Origin: Saccharina japonica
Taxonomy: Eukaryota > Sar > Phaeophyceae > Laminariales > Laminariaceae
Assembly (NCBI GenBank): GCA_008828725.1
Contig: MEHQ01000099.1
Coordinates: forward strand, 310,001 to 374,000
Length of the DNA: 64,000 nt
Direction: 5' to 3'
Numbering within the stretch: the stretch's first letter is position 1; each line of letters begins with the position of its first letter. Positions 11,525 through 22,783 of the stretch are shown in pieces. The position numbers and the translations under genes were made by a program. The notes beneath the pieces are model-generated. The model searched no databases. It had not been told where the DNA came from and saw nothing but the letters and a program-made list of their open reading frames with translations.

Positions 11525-12440
11525 CTCAACGAGAGCTTGCCCGCGACAACAGCTCCGCCTGTGTTCGGCCTTCCGGGCGCGTCTACGCCAATAATCGTTG
11601 AAATTTTGGCTGGCCGATTCATCGGCACCCTCCTCCTCGTCGGGTCTCTCACCTCTGGTACAAGCTCAAATACGCACGCTTGGCGAATCTCCGCGCACAC
11701 TGCGCATGTTTGTGGCTTAATGTATGGTTCGCTTGCTGGATTATTTTCCCGTACTGGTCAAGCTCCCGTTGTTCCCTGTACACTATCTACAGGACCATTG
11801 GCGTGGCATGCGGGGCTCGTGGTATCTTTCATCGGGTGAAACAAACTTATCGTCGGTACGTGATCATACATCGAGAAATCGTATGCTAGATGTTAGCGAG
11901 GTCGTAGTGCTAAGGCCACAAGGCACGACCGAGAAGGTGGGAATTGGCGCAGGCTGGCAGGGGGCGTGCTGGCGATCGGTATGCTCGTACATGTACTGTA
12001 CGGGATGTAATCGTTCGGGATCGTTTGGAAATAATACTACTCTGTATACTATAATAATAGTTACTACTGCTGTAGTAGTTGTTTTTTTTCGGCCAGAGTC
12101 ATGCCTGGGAAAGTAGGTGTTTACACTGACAACATACGCTTTTGACAGGCAGATAGACAGACGGACATGAACCATGTTTCGTTCGAGAGGCCCCCGTAAA
12201 CTGGACATTACTACATGGATGGTACCCGAAGGGATGGGTCTCGTATAGAGAATGGGGCGTTACAGAGAGTTGTACACGCGTGGGTGCGTCACAACCACGG
12301 CAGGCACTATACTCGTAGTAGTTCCCGGGTTTTTCATTCCATAGTATCAACCGGGGGGGTCCCTCGTTTGGCTAACGTGTCCCTTCTCTTATGTGTCCTT
12401 ATGTCTTGAATCCTCGGTTTGCACACCAGGTGTGTAGTAC
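11207..12440 (+). repeat. Left arm of a 1.2-kb palindrome
   Basis: Each position x pairs with 25,425 minus x on the other strand. The arm covers the end of the 3' LTR and about 900 bases of its flank. Conceptual translations of the two arms are identical over more than 100 codons in several frames, so identity is near complete. No convincing gene lies in the flank (11,525-12,440); the short ORFs lack recognisable motifs. Confidence 0.9.
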
Positions 12441-12493
12441 ACATATTTCCCTCAAGCAATCCAAAAACGATTTCGTCATGAGTGCGTCCCTAA

Positions 12494-12698
12494 GGGCCCG
12501 TTTTAACGAAGAAAAAAAAACAATTTGGAAAAAAAAAAATCAAATCCGCTTTTCATTGGTCAGAACCCGCACCACCACCCAAGATTATACCCCAAGATCC
12601 TAATCTTTGGTGCTGGTGCGTGTGTTGACCAATGAAAAGCGAATTTGAATTTTTATTTTTCCAAATTGAAATTATGTTTTACTCGTTAATATGGGCCC
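12494..12698. mobile_element. PIF/Harbinger-like MITE (GGGCCC family), copy 1
   Basis: The termini are GGGCCCGTTTTAACGA and its near complement TTAATATGGGCCC, flanked by TAA on both sides (TAAGGGCCC...GGGCCCTAA). The interior is itself a palindrome: CATTGGTCA and the CACGCACCAGCACCAA block occur in both orientations. A three-base TWA duplication with G-rich termini fits PIF/Harbinger. There is no coding capacity. Confidence 0.7.
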
Positions 12699-12857
12699 TA
12701 ATCCTACCCTGAACAAAAAAACGCATCACAAGAATGAAATCAGCCAAAAAGTGCTACCTCTATTGTAGCACGCGTCTGGCATTCTTATTCGTCTACCGTA
12801 AGTTTGTCAAGCATTCAGGTATGATAGATAGGTGTGTGTGTGAATGGTATGATTGAA

Positions 12858-12984
12858 ATAAGGGCCCTATTAACGAAGAACAAAATAAATTCAATTTGGA
12901 AAAATAAAATTCAAATCGCTTTTCATTGGTCAACACACGCACCAGCACCAAAGATTAGGATTTGGGGTATATCTTGGGTGGTGG
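12858..12984. mobile_element. GGGCCC-family MITE fragment in the palindrome spacer
   Basis: It starts TAAGGGCCCTATTAACGA and shares the CATTGGTCAACACACGCACC core, but it runs into the right palindrome arm without its second terminus. Confidence 0.65.
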
Positions 12985-14218
12985 GTACTACACACCTGGT
13001 GTGCAAACCGAGGATTCAAGACATAAGGACACATAAGAGAAGGGACACGTTAGCCAAACGAGGGACCCCCCCGGTTGATACTATGGAATGAAAAACCCGG
13101 GAACTACTACGAGTATAGTGCCTGCCGTGGTTGTGACGCACCCACGCGTGTACAACTCTCTGTAACGCCCCATTCTCTATACGAGACCCATCCCTTCGGG
13201 TACCATCCATGTAGTAATGTCCAGTTTACGGGGGCCTCTCGAACGAAACATGGTTCATGTCCGTCTGTCTATCTGCCTGTCAAAAGCGTATGTTGTCAGT
13301 GTAAACACCTACTTTCCCAGGCATGACTCTGGCCGAAAAAAAACAACTACTACAGCAGTAGTAACTATTATTATAGTATACAGAGTAGTATTATTTCCAA
13401 ACGATCCCGAACGATTACATCCCGTACAGTACATGTACGAGCATACCGATCGCCAGCACGCCCCCTGCCAGCCTGCGCCAATTCCCACCTTCTCGGTCGT
13501 GCCTTGTGGCCTTAGCACTACGACCTCGCTAACATCTAGCATACGATTTCTCGATGTATGATCACGTACCGACGATAAGTTTGTTTCACCCGATGAAAGA
13601 TACCACGAGCCCCGCATGCCACGCCAATGGTCCTGTAGATAGTGTACAGGGAACAACGGGAGCTTGACCAGTACGGGAAAATAATCCAGCAAGCGAACCA
13701 TACATTAAGCCACAAACATGCGCAGTGTGCGCGGAGATTCGCCAAGCGTGCGTATTTGAGCTTGTACCAGAGGTGAGAGACCCGACGAGGAGGAGGGTGC
13801 CGATGAATCGGCCAGCCAAAATTTCAACGATTATTGGCGTAGACGCGCCCGGAAGGCCGAACACAGGCGGAGCTGTTGTCGCGGGCAAGCTCTCGTTGAG
13901 CTAATAGGGATGGATGTGGTGTGGCGTGTATACCAGCGCAGCTGGTGTGTACGCACTCAGGTCCACTTGTCGATGACCGAACAAGATACAACCTGAATTT
14001 TTGAGGTAAACGCGCTGAAGTCGCTGTGAGGCAAACTTGTATGAACGCTTCAATAGAAGAAACACGATGATGTCCAATGTAGATTAATGTATATGCTCAA
14101 AAGCGAAGCTGATGATGATGAGCAAAAGAAGAGAGAAGAAGAAGAAGGTGACCCCAGGCCTTAAATATGATTCTGTCCAGCAGACATGGCTCGTGAAGAG
14201 CATGTTTTAGAAGAGAGC
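12985..14218 (-). repeat. Right arm of the 1.2-kb palindrome
   Basis: Reverse complement of 11,207-12,440. Identity stops abruptly at both inner ends (12,440/12,985), leaving a 544-base spacer of MITE sequence. On the outer side, the homology to an LTR continues to about 14,490. Confidence 0.9.
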
Positions 14219-14494
14219 TGAAGAAGAGGAGTGACAGAGTGCGCGTGCTAACGCGCTCCCGTTCTAATGACCATCTTGAGGATTGCGAACAGCAACACGC
14301 ACTGCGGTCTTGAATCGCAAACATCAACATGCCCTTGCTTCGATAACTTGCGGCAGATGACGCAACAACAATCGTGACCGATCTTGTACGCATTCCCTAT
14401 ACGGTAATACCCACTGTACCACACACAACGGCCAAACCACATACGTACGACAGTCTATCAATTATTCCGCATCGTGTTTACTTGGCGGAATGTA
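13900..14494 (-). mobile_element. Partial LTR, mosaic of both LTR types
   Basis: In reverse complement this is copia LTR sequence. The part below 14,218 matches the 3' LTR (GACAGAATCATATTTAAGG). From about 14,225 to 14,490 it matches the 5' LTR instead, including the GGAGCGCGTTAGCACGC and GCAAGGGCATGTTGATG variants. It breaks off at GTAAACACGATGCGGAATA plus a few bases, where the next foldback element begins. Confidence 0.75.
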
Positions 14495-14503
14495 TTTGGG
14501 AAG

Positions 14504-16054
14504 TGGTCATTTGGGGGTATACCCCCTGGTTTTACGGCCATTTGGGGCTAGGGTCAAAATGCGCCCGCGGAACGCGCTCCCGCGGGCCCAAACAGGCCTC
14601 AAACGCCATTCCGAAGCCCTGGCGAGATGGCCGAAGCCCATGCCAAGCACGCACACAACTTTTATTTTTTTTCAGGCACGTCCTTGGGCCTAACGGGACG
14701 GCGGCGCACGAGGGAGCAAACGAAGTCCCCCCTTTGACCACATCTTGGTGGGGGATAACCCCACGTACCTACTAAATTTATCTACTCCCCCGATTGACCA
14801 CTTTTTTCACCCCGTTTGACCAAAACCATACCCCCTTTTGACCATCTGCGACAGCCCCAAAAACGACTACAGCAGTACGTATCCACGTCACCGCCAACAG
14901 CCCGAATAGATCACGGGAGCGGAAACCCAGAACTTGCGAGCAGTCGGGATCGTTTGACCTCCCAAGAAATACATAATTTCGGCGCAACTATACAAATCAA
15001 ATCTTTATAGACGATATGAAGATATCGGCTCGTTCTGAGAAAACATGACGGTGATGGGGGAATCAGAACACATACGAGTACGTGTATACTCGGCGTATGG
15101 GTCGTGGAGTTGTTGGGTGCTTGGTGCTTGGTCTTCTTCCTGGGTGCTGTGGGTCATGGATGCGCGGTGTTGGGTTGTTGGACGGGAGGGGTCTTTGGGA
15201 CACGAGCAACATCAGGCGCAACGACGGTCGTTAGTCTTCTTGAGAAGTGCTTTCCTCCTGTCCCCAACGTATCCATCCCCGACGGCAGGCTGGTGTGTTC
15301 AAGTACAGATCGCTAGGATCACACCCAGCAACCAAGCACCAAGCACCAAGCACCCAGCAACCCACGACCCATACGCCGAGTATATACGTATGTGTTCTGA
15401 TTCCCCCATCACTATAGCAACCAAGCACCAAGCACCAAGCACCCAGCAACTCACGACCCATACGCCGAGTATACACGTACTCGTATGTGTTCTGATTCCC
15501 CCATCACCGTCATGTTTTCTCAGAAGAGCCGATATCTTCATATCGTCTATAAAGATTTGATTTGTATAGTTGCGCCGAATATTATGTATTTCTTGGGAGG
15601 TAAACGATCCCGACTGCTCGCAAGTTCTGGATGTTCCGCCCCGTGATCTATTCGGGCTGTTAGGCGGTGACGTGGATACGTACTGCTGTAGTCGTTTTTG
15701 GGGCTGTCGCAGATGGTCAAAAGGGGGTATGGTTTTGGTCAAACGGGGTGAAAAAAGTGGTCAATCGGGGNGAGTAGATAAATTTAGTAGGTACGTGGGG
15801 TTATCCCCCCCCAAGATGTGGTCAAAGGGGGGACTTCGTTTGCTCCCTCGTGCGCCGCCGTCCCGTTAGGCCCAAGGACGTGCCTGGAAAAAAAAGCAGT
15901 TGTGTGCGTGCTTGGCATGGGCTTCGGGCATCTCGCCAGGGCTTCGGAATGGCGTTTGAGGCCTGTTTGGGCCCGCGGGAGCGCGTTCCGCGGGCGCATT
16001 TTGACCCTACCCCCAAATGGCCGTAAAAACAGGGGGTATACCCCCAAATGACCA
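14504..16054. mobile_element. Foldback element with 600-bp terminal inverted repeats
   Basis: Positions pair as x and 30,558 minus x. The ends are TGGTCATTTGGGGGTATACC and its complement, and the terminal GGGGGTATACCCCC is itself palindromic. The arms run to about 15,130 and 15,425 and enclose a loop of about 300 bases. Within the right arm, a block of about 90 bases (CAACCAAGCACC... to ...TTCTGATTCCCCCATCAC) is tandemly repeated near 15,330 and 15,420. The short frames in the arms mirror one another and are not credible genes. No clear target duplication is seen. An ambiguous base at 15,772 marks uncertain assembly. Confidence 0.8.
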
Positions 16055-16073
16055 TTGCCCTTTAAAAAACAAA

Positions 16074-16504
16074 TGTTTNGGTGCTGGTGCGTGTGTTGAC
16101 CAATGAAAAGCAGATTTGATTTTATTTTTTTCCAAATTGAATTTATTTTGTACTCGTTAATAGGGCCCTAAGGGCCCGTTTTAACGAAGAAAAAAAAAAT
16201 CAATTTGTTAAAAAAAAAAATCAAATCCGCTTTCATTGGTCAGAACCCGCAACATATTTCCCTCAAGCAATCCAAAAACGATTTCGTCATGAGTGCGTCC
16301 CTAAGGGCCCGTTTTAACGAAGAAAAAAAAACAATTTGGAAAAAAATCAAATCCGCTTCTCAGTGGTCAGAACCCGCACCACCACCCAAGATTATACCCC
16401 AAGATCCTAATCTTTGGTGCTGGTGCGTGTGTTGACCAATGAAAGCGTATTTGAATTTTATTTTTTCCAAATTGAATTCATTTTGTACTCGTTAATATGG
16501 GCCC
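16074..16504. mobile_element. GGGCCC-family MITE cluster, one partial and one complete copy
   Basis: A half element ends at about 16,170 and directly abuts another partial copy. A complete copy with TAA flanks follows at 16,305-16,504. The block from ACATATTTCCCTCAAGC through the MITE also occurs at 12,437-12,650, so MITE and flank were duplicated together. Confidence 0.65.
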
Positions 16505-16629
16505 TAAGAGCGGAAAACATTCCTTAGCGCCTCATATTGGTATTCTTGTACCCTCAACATCTCCGTTTCAGCAGGTTTCAGAGCTATTTTTGTTCATGGT
16601 TTGGGATTGAGTGCCGACGGAAAAACTAA

Positions 16630-16838
16630 GGGCCCATATTAACGAGTATAAAATAAATTCAATTTGGAAAAATTAAAATTAAAATTCGCTTTTCATTGGT
16701 CAACACACGCACCAGCACCAAATATTATACCCCAAGATCCTAATCTTTGGTGCTGGTGCGTGTGTTGACCAATGAAACGCGAATTTGAATTTTATTTTTT
16801 CCAAATTGAATTTATTTTATATTCGTTAAGATGGGCCC
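16630..16838. mobile_element. PIF/Harbinger-like MITE (GGGCCC family), complete copy
   Basis: Termini are GGGCCCATATTAACGAGTA and CGTTAAGATGGGCCC with TAA on each side. The same palindromic core is present. Confidence 0.75.
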
Positions 16839-18300
16839 TAAGAGTACACCCGTAAGAATCTTAAGAATAGGTCTGTCCGTTCCATATCGATCAGCAGGTT
16901 GCAGAGTGCAAGCGAAGGCGAGCAAGAAGTAGTTCGGGAACTACGAGCAGGAGCTACTTAGCATACCAAAAATAATTACTGTAGTTTTGTGAGTGACTTA
17001 TGTTCTAGCAAGTATACCATGGTTGTTTTGAAGCCAGGCACAGGCACGCCGCGCACAGAAGCTCGCAGCCTTTTCGAAGGGCTTAAAAACGGTTCAACCA
17101 ACAAACAAACAAAAAAACAACCATCGATACCTCTCACAGATGAGGCCACGCAAAACCGTCGATAACGCTGCTGCTGCTGATACCGCTGCCGCTGTTTGCT
17201 CATAGGTTCTGCTTGCTGTTTGACGCAGTGAAAAGTAATCCGCGGTGTCGCATCGTGTAAAAGCATACTTCTTCTGTCTTCTATCGATAACCACCTGGAG
17301 GACTACATCACCCCAGGCACGACGATATCTGCCCATCCATCTGTCTGGCCGCCCTCGAAACGATACCAAGCAAACTCGAACCAGCGATCGCGATCGCGAT
17401 GATGATGACAATGAATCAAATGATGTTGACACACTACTAATTCTTCAGTACCAATAATACGCTCGCTCGAGGGGCACGAGTAAGCCTCTTTGCTTGTTTC
17501 GTAAGCGTCGAACAAGCCGAACAATGAATCGAGACACGACGGATCAGCACCCGAGGCATAACGGGGGCAGGGGGAGTAGGATGGGAGGGGAGTGGGGGGG
17601 GGGGGGGGGGGGGGGGCAACGAAGGCCAAACAAAGGCCAGCAAAACGCACACTGAAAAAACGTACACGGACCGTACACGGAGGAGGCAAAAACAGCAAAA
17701 AAAAATGGACAAGAAAATAAACAAAAGTGCACAAATATATACTCAGTACTGCTGCTGCTGCTCGCTCGCCTCTCTCCCTCATTGTAAACCTACTAATAGT
17801 ACTAATATCACCACCATCGACATCGAACATACTGCTACTCTTGATAAAGTTAAACGGGTAGAATATCGTGCAGTGAGAGGGAACAAACAAACAAACAAAA
17901 CAACGCTGCTCCCACCCGGAACAAAGACAACAAGATGCCCCAACACAAGAAAAAATACCAAAAAAGCAGGGAGGGGGGCTAAGACCCCGCCCCCCTTATA
18001 TATCTCACCGCATCCAGGTCAACGCCAAAACAATACCTAGCTACATCCAGCGACAGAGCTGATCCCTTGATTACCATGCCAACAAACCTTCCAGGCGGAA
18101 TAAAAATACACCCCTCGTGAATGAAATGAACATACAAAGACCTCCGTAATCTAAATCTTGTGCGAAGCTACACTCCGCCCAGTTCGGGCGACATGTATGT
18201 CTTCTCTGTGTGCGAAGAAAGCGTAACAATAAAATGCAGGGCACGTAAACTCTCGCTCTCTCTCTCTTCATCCGAGGGCTAGGAAACAAACCAAAGAGAG
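16839..18300. other. Noncoding or unresolved sequence with a poly-G run
   Basis: A run of about 25 G lies at 17,596-17,620. Minus-strand frames around 17,300-17,430 have protein-like composition (for example R-W-F-E-F-A-W-Y in one frame), but competing frames look equally plausible and no clean splice set emerges. I assign no gene. Confidence 0.3.
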
Positions 18301-18318
18301 GGAAGAGAGCCAACAAAA

Positions 18319-18597
18319 CTAAGCGCTGCTCGTCGCGCCGCTACTGCCGCCGGCTTTGCACCGGGAGCCGCGCCGTAGTAGACACTGCCACACGCGTTTA
18401 GCTGCAACAAACGACACGCCCTAAGTCCCCCGCCGAAAAAAAACACCAAAATTAATGCACAACAAGCCGAAACAAAGCCAGAGTGGAACACCTCACGCGT
18501 CCCGGAAAACGGCCGCCATCCCCTCACCTCCGTTAGAACGGCTTTAAGCCCATCCACGGCAGTCAACCCCCACATCCACCCACCCATTCGCTACCAG
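18319..18597 (-). CDS. Possible last two exons of an unidentified gene
   Basis: On the minus strand, a segment ending L-T-A-V-D-G-L-K-A-V-L-T-E at 18,529 is followed by GTGAGG. An acceptor (GGGGGACTTAG) at 18,421 opens a 33-codon frame, G-V-S-F-V-A-A-K-R-V-W-Q-C-L-L, that ends in TAG at 18,319-18,321. Both junctions are phase 0, which is the main support. I do not recognise the protein and found no upstream exons with confidence. It could be coincidence in GC-rich sequence. Confidence 0.22.
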
Positions 18598-18599
18598 CC

Positions 18600-20424
18600 A
18601 AGGAACCTTCACCCAACCAACCCAGTACGCGGAATACTCCGCGCGTCACTCAGCGGCGACGTCAAAACGCACACACAAGGCGGCCACGGTGCACGCTGCT
18701 CGTGCTTTTCCCGGACAAAAAAGTCGGGGACACGGAGCAAGAGAGGTTGGAAGGGGGAGAGGGGGGGGGGGGAAAGAGGCGCCGCAAAAAGTCTGGCCAC
18801 AGAAAATCGAAACCCTTACGAAAAATACAAAAAAAAGAGGGACAACTCCTACGCCGCCCCACCAATATAGAAAATGGTCAAGGAAGCTCTCTCCGTCATG
18901 AGGCGGAAAAAGAGAGAAACCAAACAAAAGAAACCTACCACCCAGGTCTCGAGCAACAACAACGCCACCCTGCATATACCAACACTCTCCTCCAATCGAC
19001 CTCTCACACCGACACCGCACAGGTTCGTTGACGCCGGCCGCCGTACCTCTCCCACTCAAACTCCCACCGCCACCACCCCCACTATATATCATGATAACCA
19101 CCATCGCGGTCAACTACCTGAGCCCGAACCACCGCAAGCACTCCCGCCGAAACCCCTCGCCCACGTTTCCTCCACTCCCCTCCTTCCCCCATCCCCTTGT
19201 GCCCGTAAGAAAAACGCCAAAAAACCGACTGACAAAAGACGTCCAAAAATAATTTTCCCGACCGACTACCCATCGTCTCTATCATAGCTCTCTACTGATG
19301 GATCGTGTAACCCTGCAAATATGACGCCAAAAAGTTGCAAAGAAGAGACCTACAGGCAGGCGCAGTCGCAGGGACGGGCGAAAGGGCAAGAAGGCAAACA
19401 GGGATCGCATGGACGCCCGAAATCTCGGCGCCCCATCTCCTCTTCCTCTTGAACGCCCAGTGTTTTGTCGCCGTGGGGCCTGGCGGCGACCAGCCCGTTT
19501 CATGGTGCACGGTGCCGCACGTACTACTGTGAACGATCAACTATACGTGCGGTACAGTACGTGCAGTACTATGCATGCGGCACAGCAGTACGTGCGGTAC
19601 AGTACGTGCAATACTGTACGTGCGGCAAAGTACGTGCCGTACTACATGAAGCGCCATTTCTAGCCGGGGCGGGGGGTACATGCTGAACGCATTCTCTGAC
19701 TCGTACCGCGGTCACTTCACACCCCGGCCGGCCCGCTTATACAGCTCAAAAATGGAGTAAAGGCGGGCGTCCCGTAGCTGCTCTGCGCTCAGGCCAGGAG
19801 AGGCTATGGTTTATGTTCCCCCCGTGTGAAGCGAAAGATAACAAAAAAAATGGCAAGTCTAACCTAGACAAGTAACCCCCCTCCCCCCTACTAGACAGCC
19901 ATCCTGCTCTCGTACCCGGCGCGGATTACCCCTAACCCCCTCTCTCTCTCCCGCGTTCCTTTCCCCAGCCCCTCTCTCCAATCGGGCCCAGTCCTACACC
20001 TCTCCCCGAGGGAGAACAAAAATAAAAGGCAGATCCTCCCCTCAGAAAACCACCGACATCAAAAACAAAACAGCTCGTAGCTGTCCCTGTCCCTAGTACC
20101 TGTAGGAGGCGATTTCCTACACATCGAGCCTGTGCGTGCCTGTAGGCCTTTTCCTACACGCTCTCCTGGGTGTCCTAGGTGTGTGTCTTTTTCTGTCATA
20201 CGGCCCTAAAGGGTTTCCACACCGTGTGTGGGCTCGAGCGCACCCCCTTCCAACAAAAATGTCGTCCGAACCGGCAGGACACCAACCCGACATCAAATAC
20301 AGGGCATACCTACTCCGGTGTTGCGTGCGACAAACCATAGTGCGTAGCGCCGAACTCCACCCGTACCCCCCCTCGAAACGCCTTTTGCTGAAACCGCCTC
20401 CGACAATAGTTCAGATGTCAGCGG

Positions 20425-20456
<32 letters not shown>

Positions 20457-22460
20457 GCTGAACAAACAAACCCGTAAACAAAAAACGCCTGATAGCTGTG
20501 TTCTTCTTGCGCGTTTTGGTCCCACCGAGTATAGGCAGTTGCGCGTACAAATCATCCGCGGTATACTATACCCACCCGAGCCAAACAAGCCTTCCATTGG
20601 CCGTGGAAAGCCGTCACCCTGTGATCATCAACCACGCTCGTCAAAGTTTTACAGGGTGTGTGTGTGCGTTTCGTCCAACGGACGAGAGATTCGGTGTGAG
20701 CTGCTTCTCTTCAAAACGGGCAACAACGTTCCGAGAAATATTGTCGAGAATCTTGCGAGAAATTTCGAAGAAAACGGTCCAAGAAATATCCGACGAACGT
20801 TCCGATACCGTTCCAAGAGAAAGTACAGAAAATAATCCGTGGATAGACGTCGCGTCAACCGCGCCTGGGCAAAAAACAAATGAAAATGTCGACATGAACG
20901 TTCCGAGAGAACGTTCCGAGAGACGTTCCAAGAACGTTCTGTGGAAAGACGCCTCGTCAACCGAGCCACGCCGCAACCTCTACAACAACGAAAACAAAAT
21001 GACGACAATTCAAACTCTCAAAAACGCTTCATTTGGCAATTTCCCGCCCACCATGCCGGCTCTACGCCCAAGGAAACTAGATAAAACAACCACCACCACT
21101 ACCAACTGCAGCCTGAACGAAAACAAGGAAAGAAAAAAAATAAACCGTCAAACCACCTCAAAGACGGCCGCTTTTTTGGTTCTCGCGAGCAACAAAAAAC
21201 TGCAGTGACTGTATCGACGAAAGCGGGGGTCAGATTTCCCTTCCACCGTCAACTGCCGCTCCGCGAACAGCGTGAAGGTGGAGGCGGCTGGCTGGGGGGT
21301 CGGGTCGGGGTCATCCCCGTGCCCTTCAAAAACAAAAACCGAAAAAAAAAAACCCCGTCATCACGCGCCGAAATTATGGTGCCGGTTCCTGTTGCTCTTG
21401 GCTCGTCTCTCCTACGCTCTGCAGTTGTTCAGCAAATTGCTCAGCATCTACTCAGCAAGCAGTTGCTCAGCAGCTGCTCTGCAGTCGTTCCTCGGCAGCA
21501 GTTGTTCAGTAGGCGCTCTGCAGACACCGTTCCTCGGCAATTGCTCTACAGGTGCCCAGTGATACGCTCATCAGTTCAGCTGGTGATGCATGGATAGGTC
21601 TGTCGTGTTGTAATGTGGTACTTGGTAACAAGGCTCCGCTCCTTGCTCTCCTCCTGGTTTCCGTCCGCCTTTACATTCAGACCGCTATCGCCGGAGATGC
21701 CGCAGCCGAAGCTGCCTGGAAAAAAAGAAAGAAAAAAAAAAGTGTTGCACGTTACGATATTGTTGACGTGCGCCAGGATTGCACGTCAAGAACAAAACCC
21801 GACCTCCCACTAGCAATTTTCGAGACCCGAACAGGCGAACAAAGAGGGAGGCAGGGGGAGGGGGGAGTACTCTTGCCTTGGACCCCTTTTTTTATGCGCA
21901 TATAATATCGCTGACGCACGCTGAAAAAAAAGCGGTATACTCGTATGTGGAAGTAAACCCGCCGTAGAAAACCTCTTGATCAAGAATGACACAACTTAAA
22001 ATTATCAGAACCCCCCCCGCATCTAAAAAGTGCTGCGCGTGGTCAATGGGCAAACTACAAAAGGTAAGCAACACATGAGTACCCCCCCCCTAGGAGATAG
22101 ATAATGGCCACAGCCGGCGAAACAGGGAGGGGATAAGAGTGCAGCAAAACGTGAGTACCAGCAATAATTCGAACCAACGTGATGAGCGCCCCAACTGTTG
22201 GAGGTGTCTCTAACAGCAGCAAGTACGGTGCTCTGTCTCGAAAGAAATGCATGGCCAATGGTCAAATAATTGAGGTAAGCAACAAATGAGCAACCCTAGC
22301 TGTGTCTGCCTGGTTGGTGAAACCCAAATGTGCCCCGTCGCGGCGTTGTAGGGATGCGAGGGTCTATGGTCATACGACGACGGCCGTGCACAACATGATT
22401 ACACCCCCCCCNCCCCCGCCGCTCATCGACAACCTCCTCCCCGACGAGACACAAGACACA
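18600..22460. other. Gene-poor interval downstream of the YTH gene
   Basis: It holds poly-G runs (18,760s and 20,429-20,457), a CAGTACGTGCGGTA minisatellite at 19,545-19,645, and degenerate GTTCCGAGA repeats at 20,720-20,940. Those repeats generate the long but repetitive plus-strand frame ending near 21,208. Short repeat copies lie at 22,025-22,400. The 3' UTR of the YTH gene should fall just below 22,463, but I see no certain polyadenylation site. Confidence 0.4.
22222..22400 (-). repeat. Dispersed 'CATGGCCGTAGTCGTA' repeat and linked 60-bp unit, partial copy
   Basis: Reverse-oriented match to the 24.2-kb copy: TGTCTGCCTGGTTGGTGAAA, GTAGGGATGCGAGGGTCTA and ACGACGGCCGTG. Next to it is the CTCGAAAG...GGTCAA...GCAAGCAACAAATGAG unit that also accompanies the family at 41.6 and 29.7 kb. 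Confidence 0.65.
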
Positions 22461-22462
22461 TT

Positions 22463-22783
22463 CTACGGCAATTCTGCATCATCAATTACCTTTCTTGGGG
22501 AAGAGGCAGAAGTGGTAGCAGCCGTAGCAGTGGCGGCGGCGGAGGCCGAAGGTTCAGTGCCTTTCGCTCCAGACACCGCCGTTTTCGCCTCAGCGCCACC
22601 GCCAGCCTTCGCCTTGCCTTCTCCCGCAGGGGCCGTAGCAACAGCAGAGGTGGAAGCGGTAGCGGTAGAACCAAGGGTAGCAGGCGTAGCAGCAGCAGCG
22701 GTAGCAGCGGCGTCGCCGGTAGAGGCGGCAACCTTGGTGGTGCCGGAGGGTGCCGGGGTTACCGTTACCGCCGCTCCTGCCGC
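22463..22783 (-). CDS. YTHDF-like gene, probable last exon (Ala/Thr-rich)
   Basis: Acceptor TTTGTTTTTTCAG, 106 codons of Ala/Thr/Gly-rich sequence ending S-S-P-R-K-V-I-D-D-A-E-L-P and TAG. A possible donor (GTAATT after S-P-R-K) could instead lead to another exon, so the true stop is not certain. Confidence 0.6.
   Translation of the reverse strand, partial: AAGAAVTVTPAPSGTTKVAASTGDAAATAAAATPATLGSTATASTSAVATAPAGEGKAKAGGGAEAKTAVSGAKGTEPSASAAATATAATTSASSPRKVIDDAELP

Noticed and set aside
11537-11839. A 100-codon gene duplicated in both palindrome arms
   Set aside because: Identity between the arms is at DNA level in all frames and extends into LTR sequence, so it is no evidence of coding selection.
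20498-21208. A 236-codon plus-strand gene
   Set aside because: Its middle is made of degenerate GTTCCGAGA repeats and its ends are low complexity. I saw no domain or splice support.
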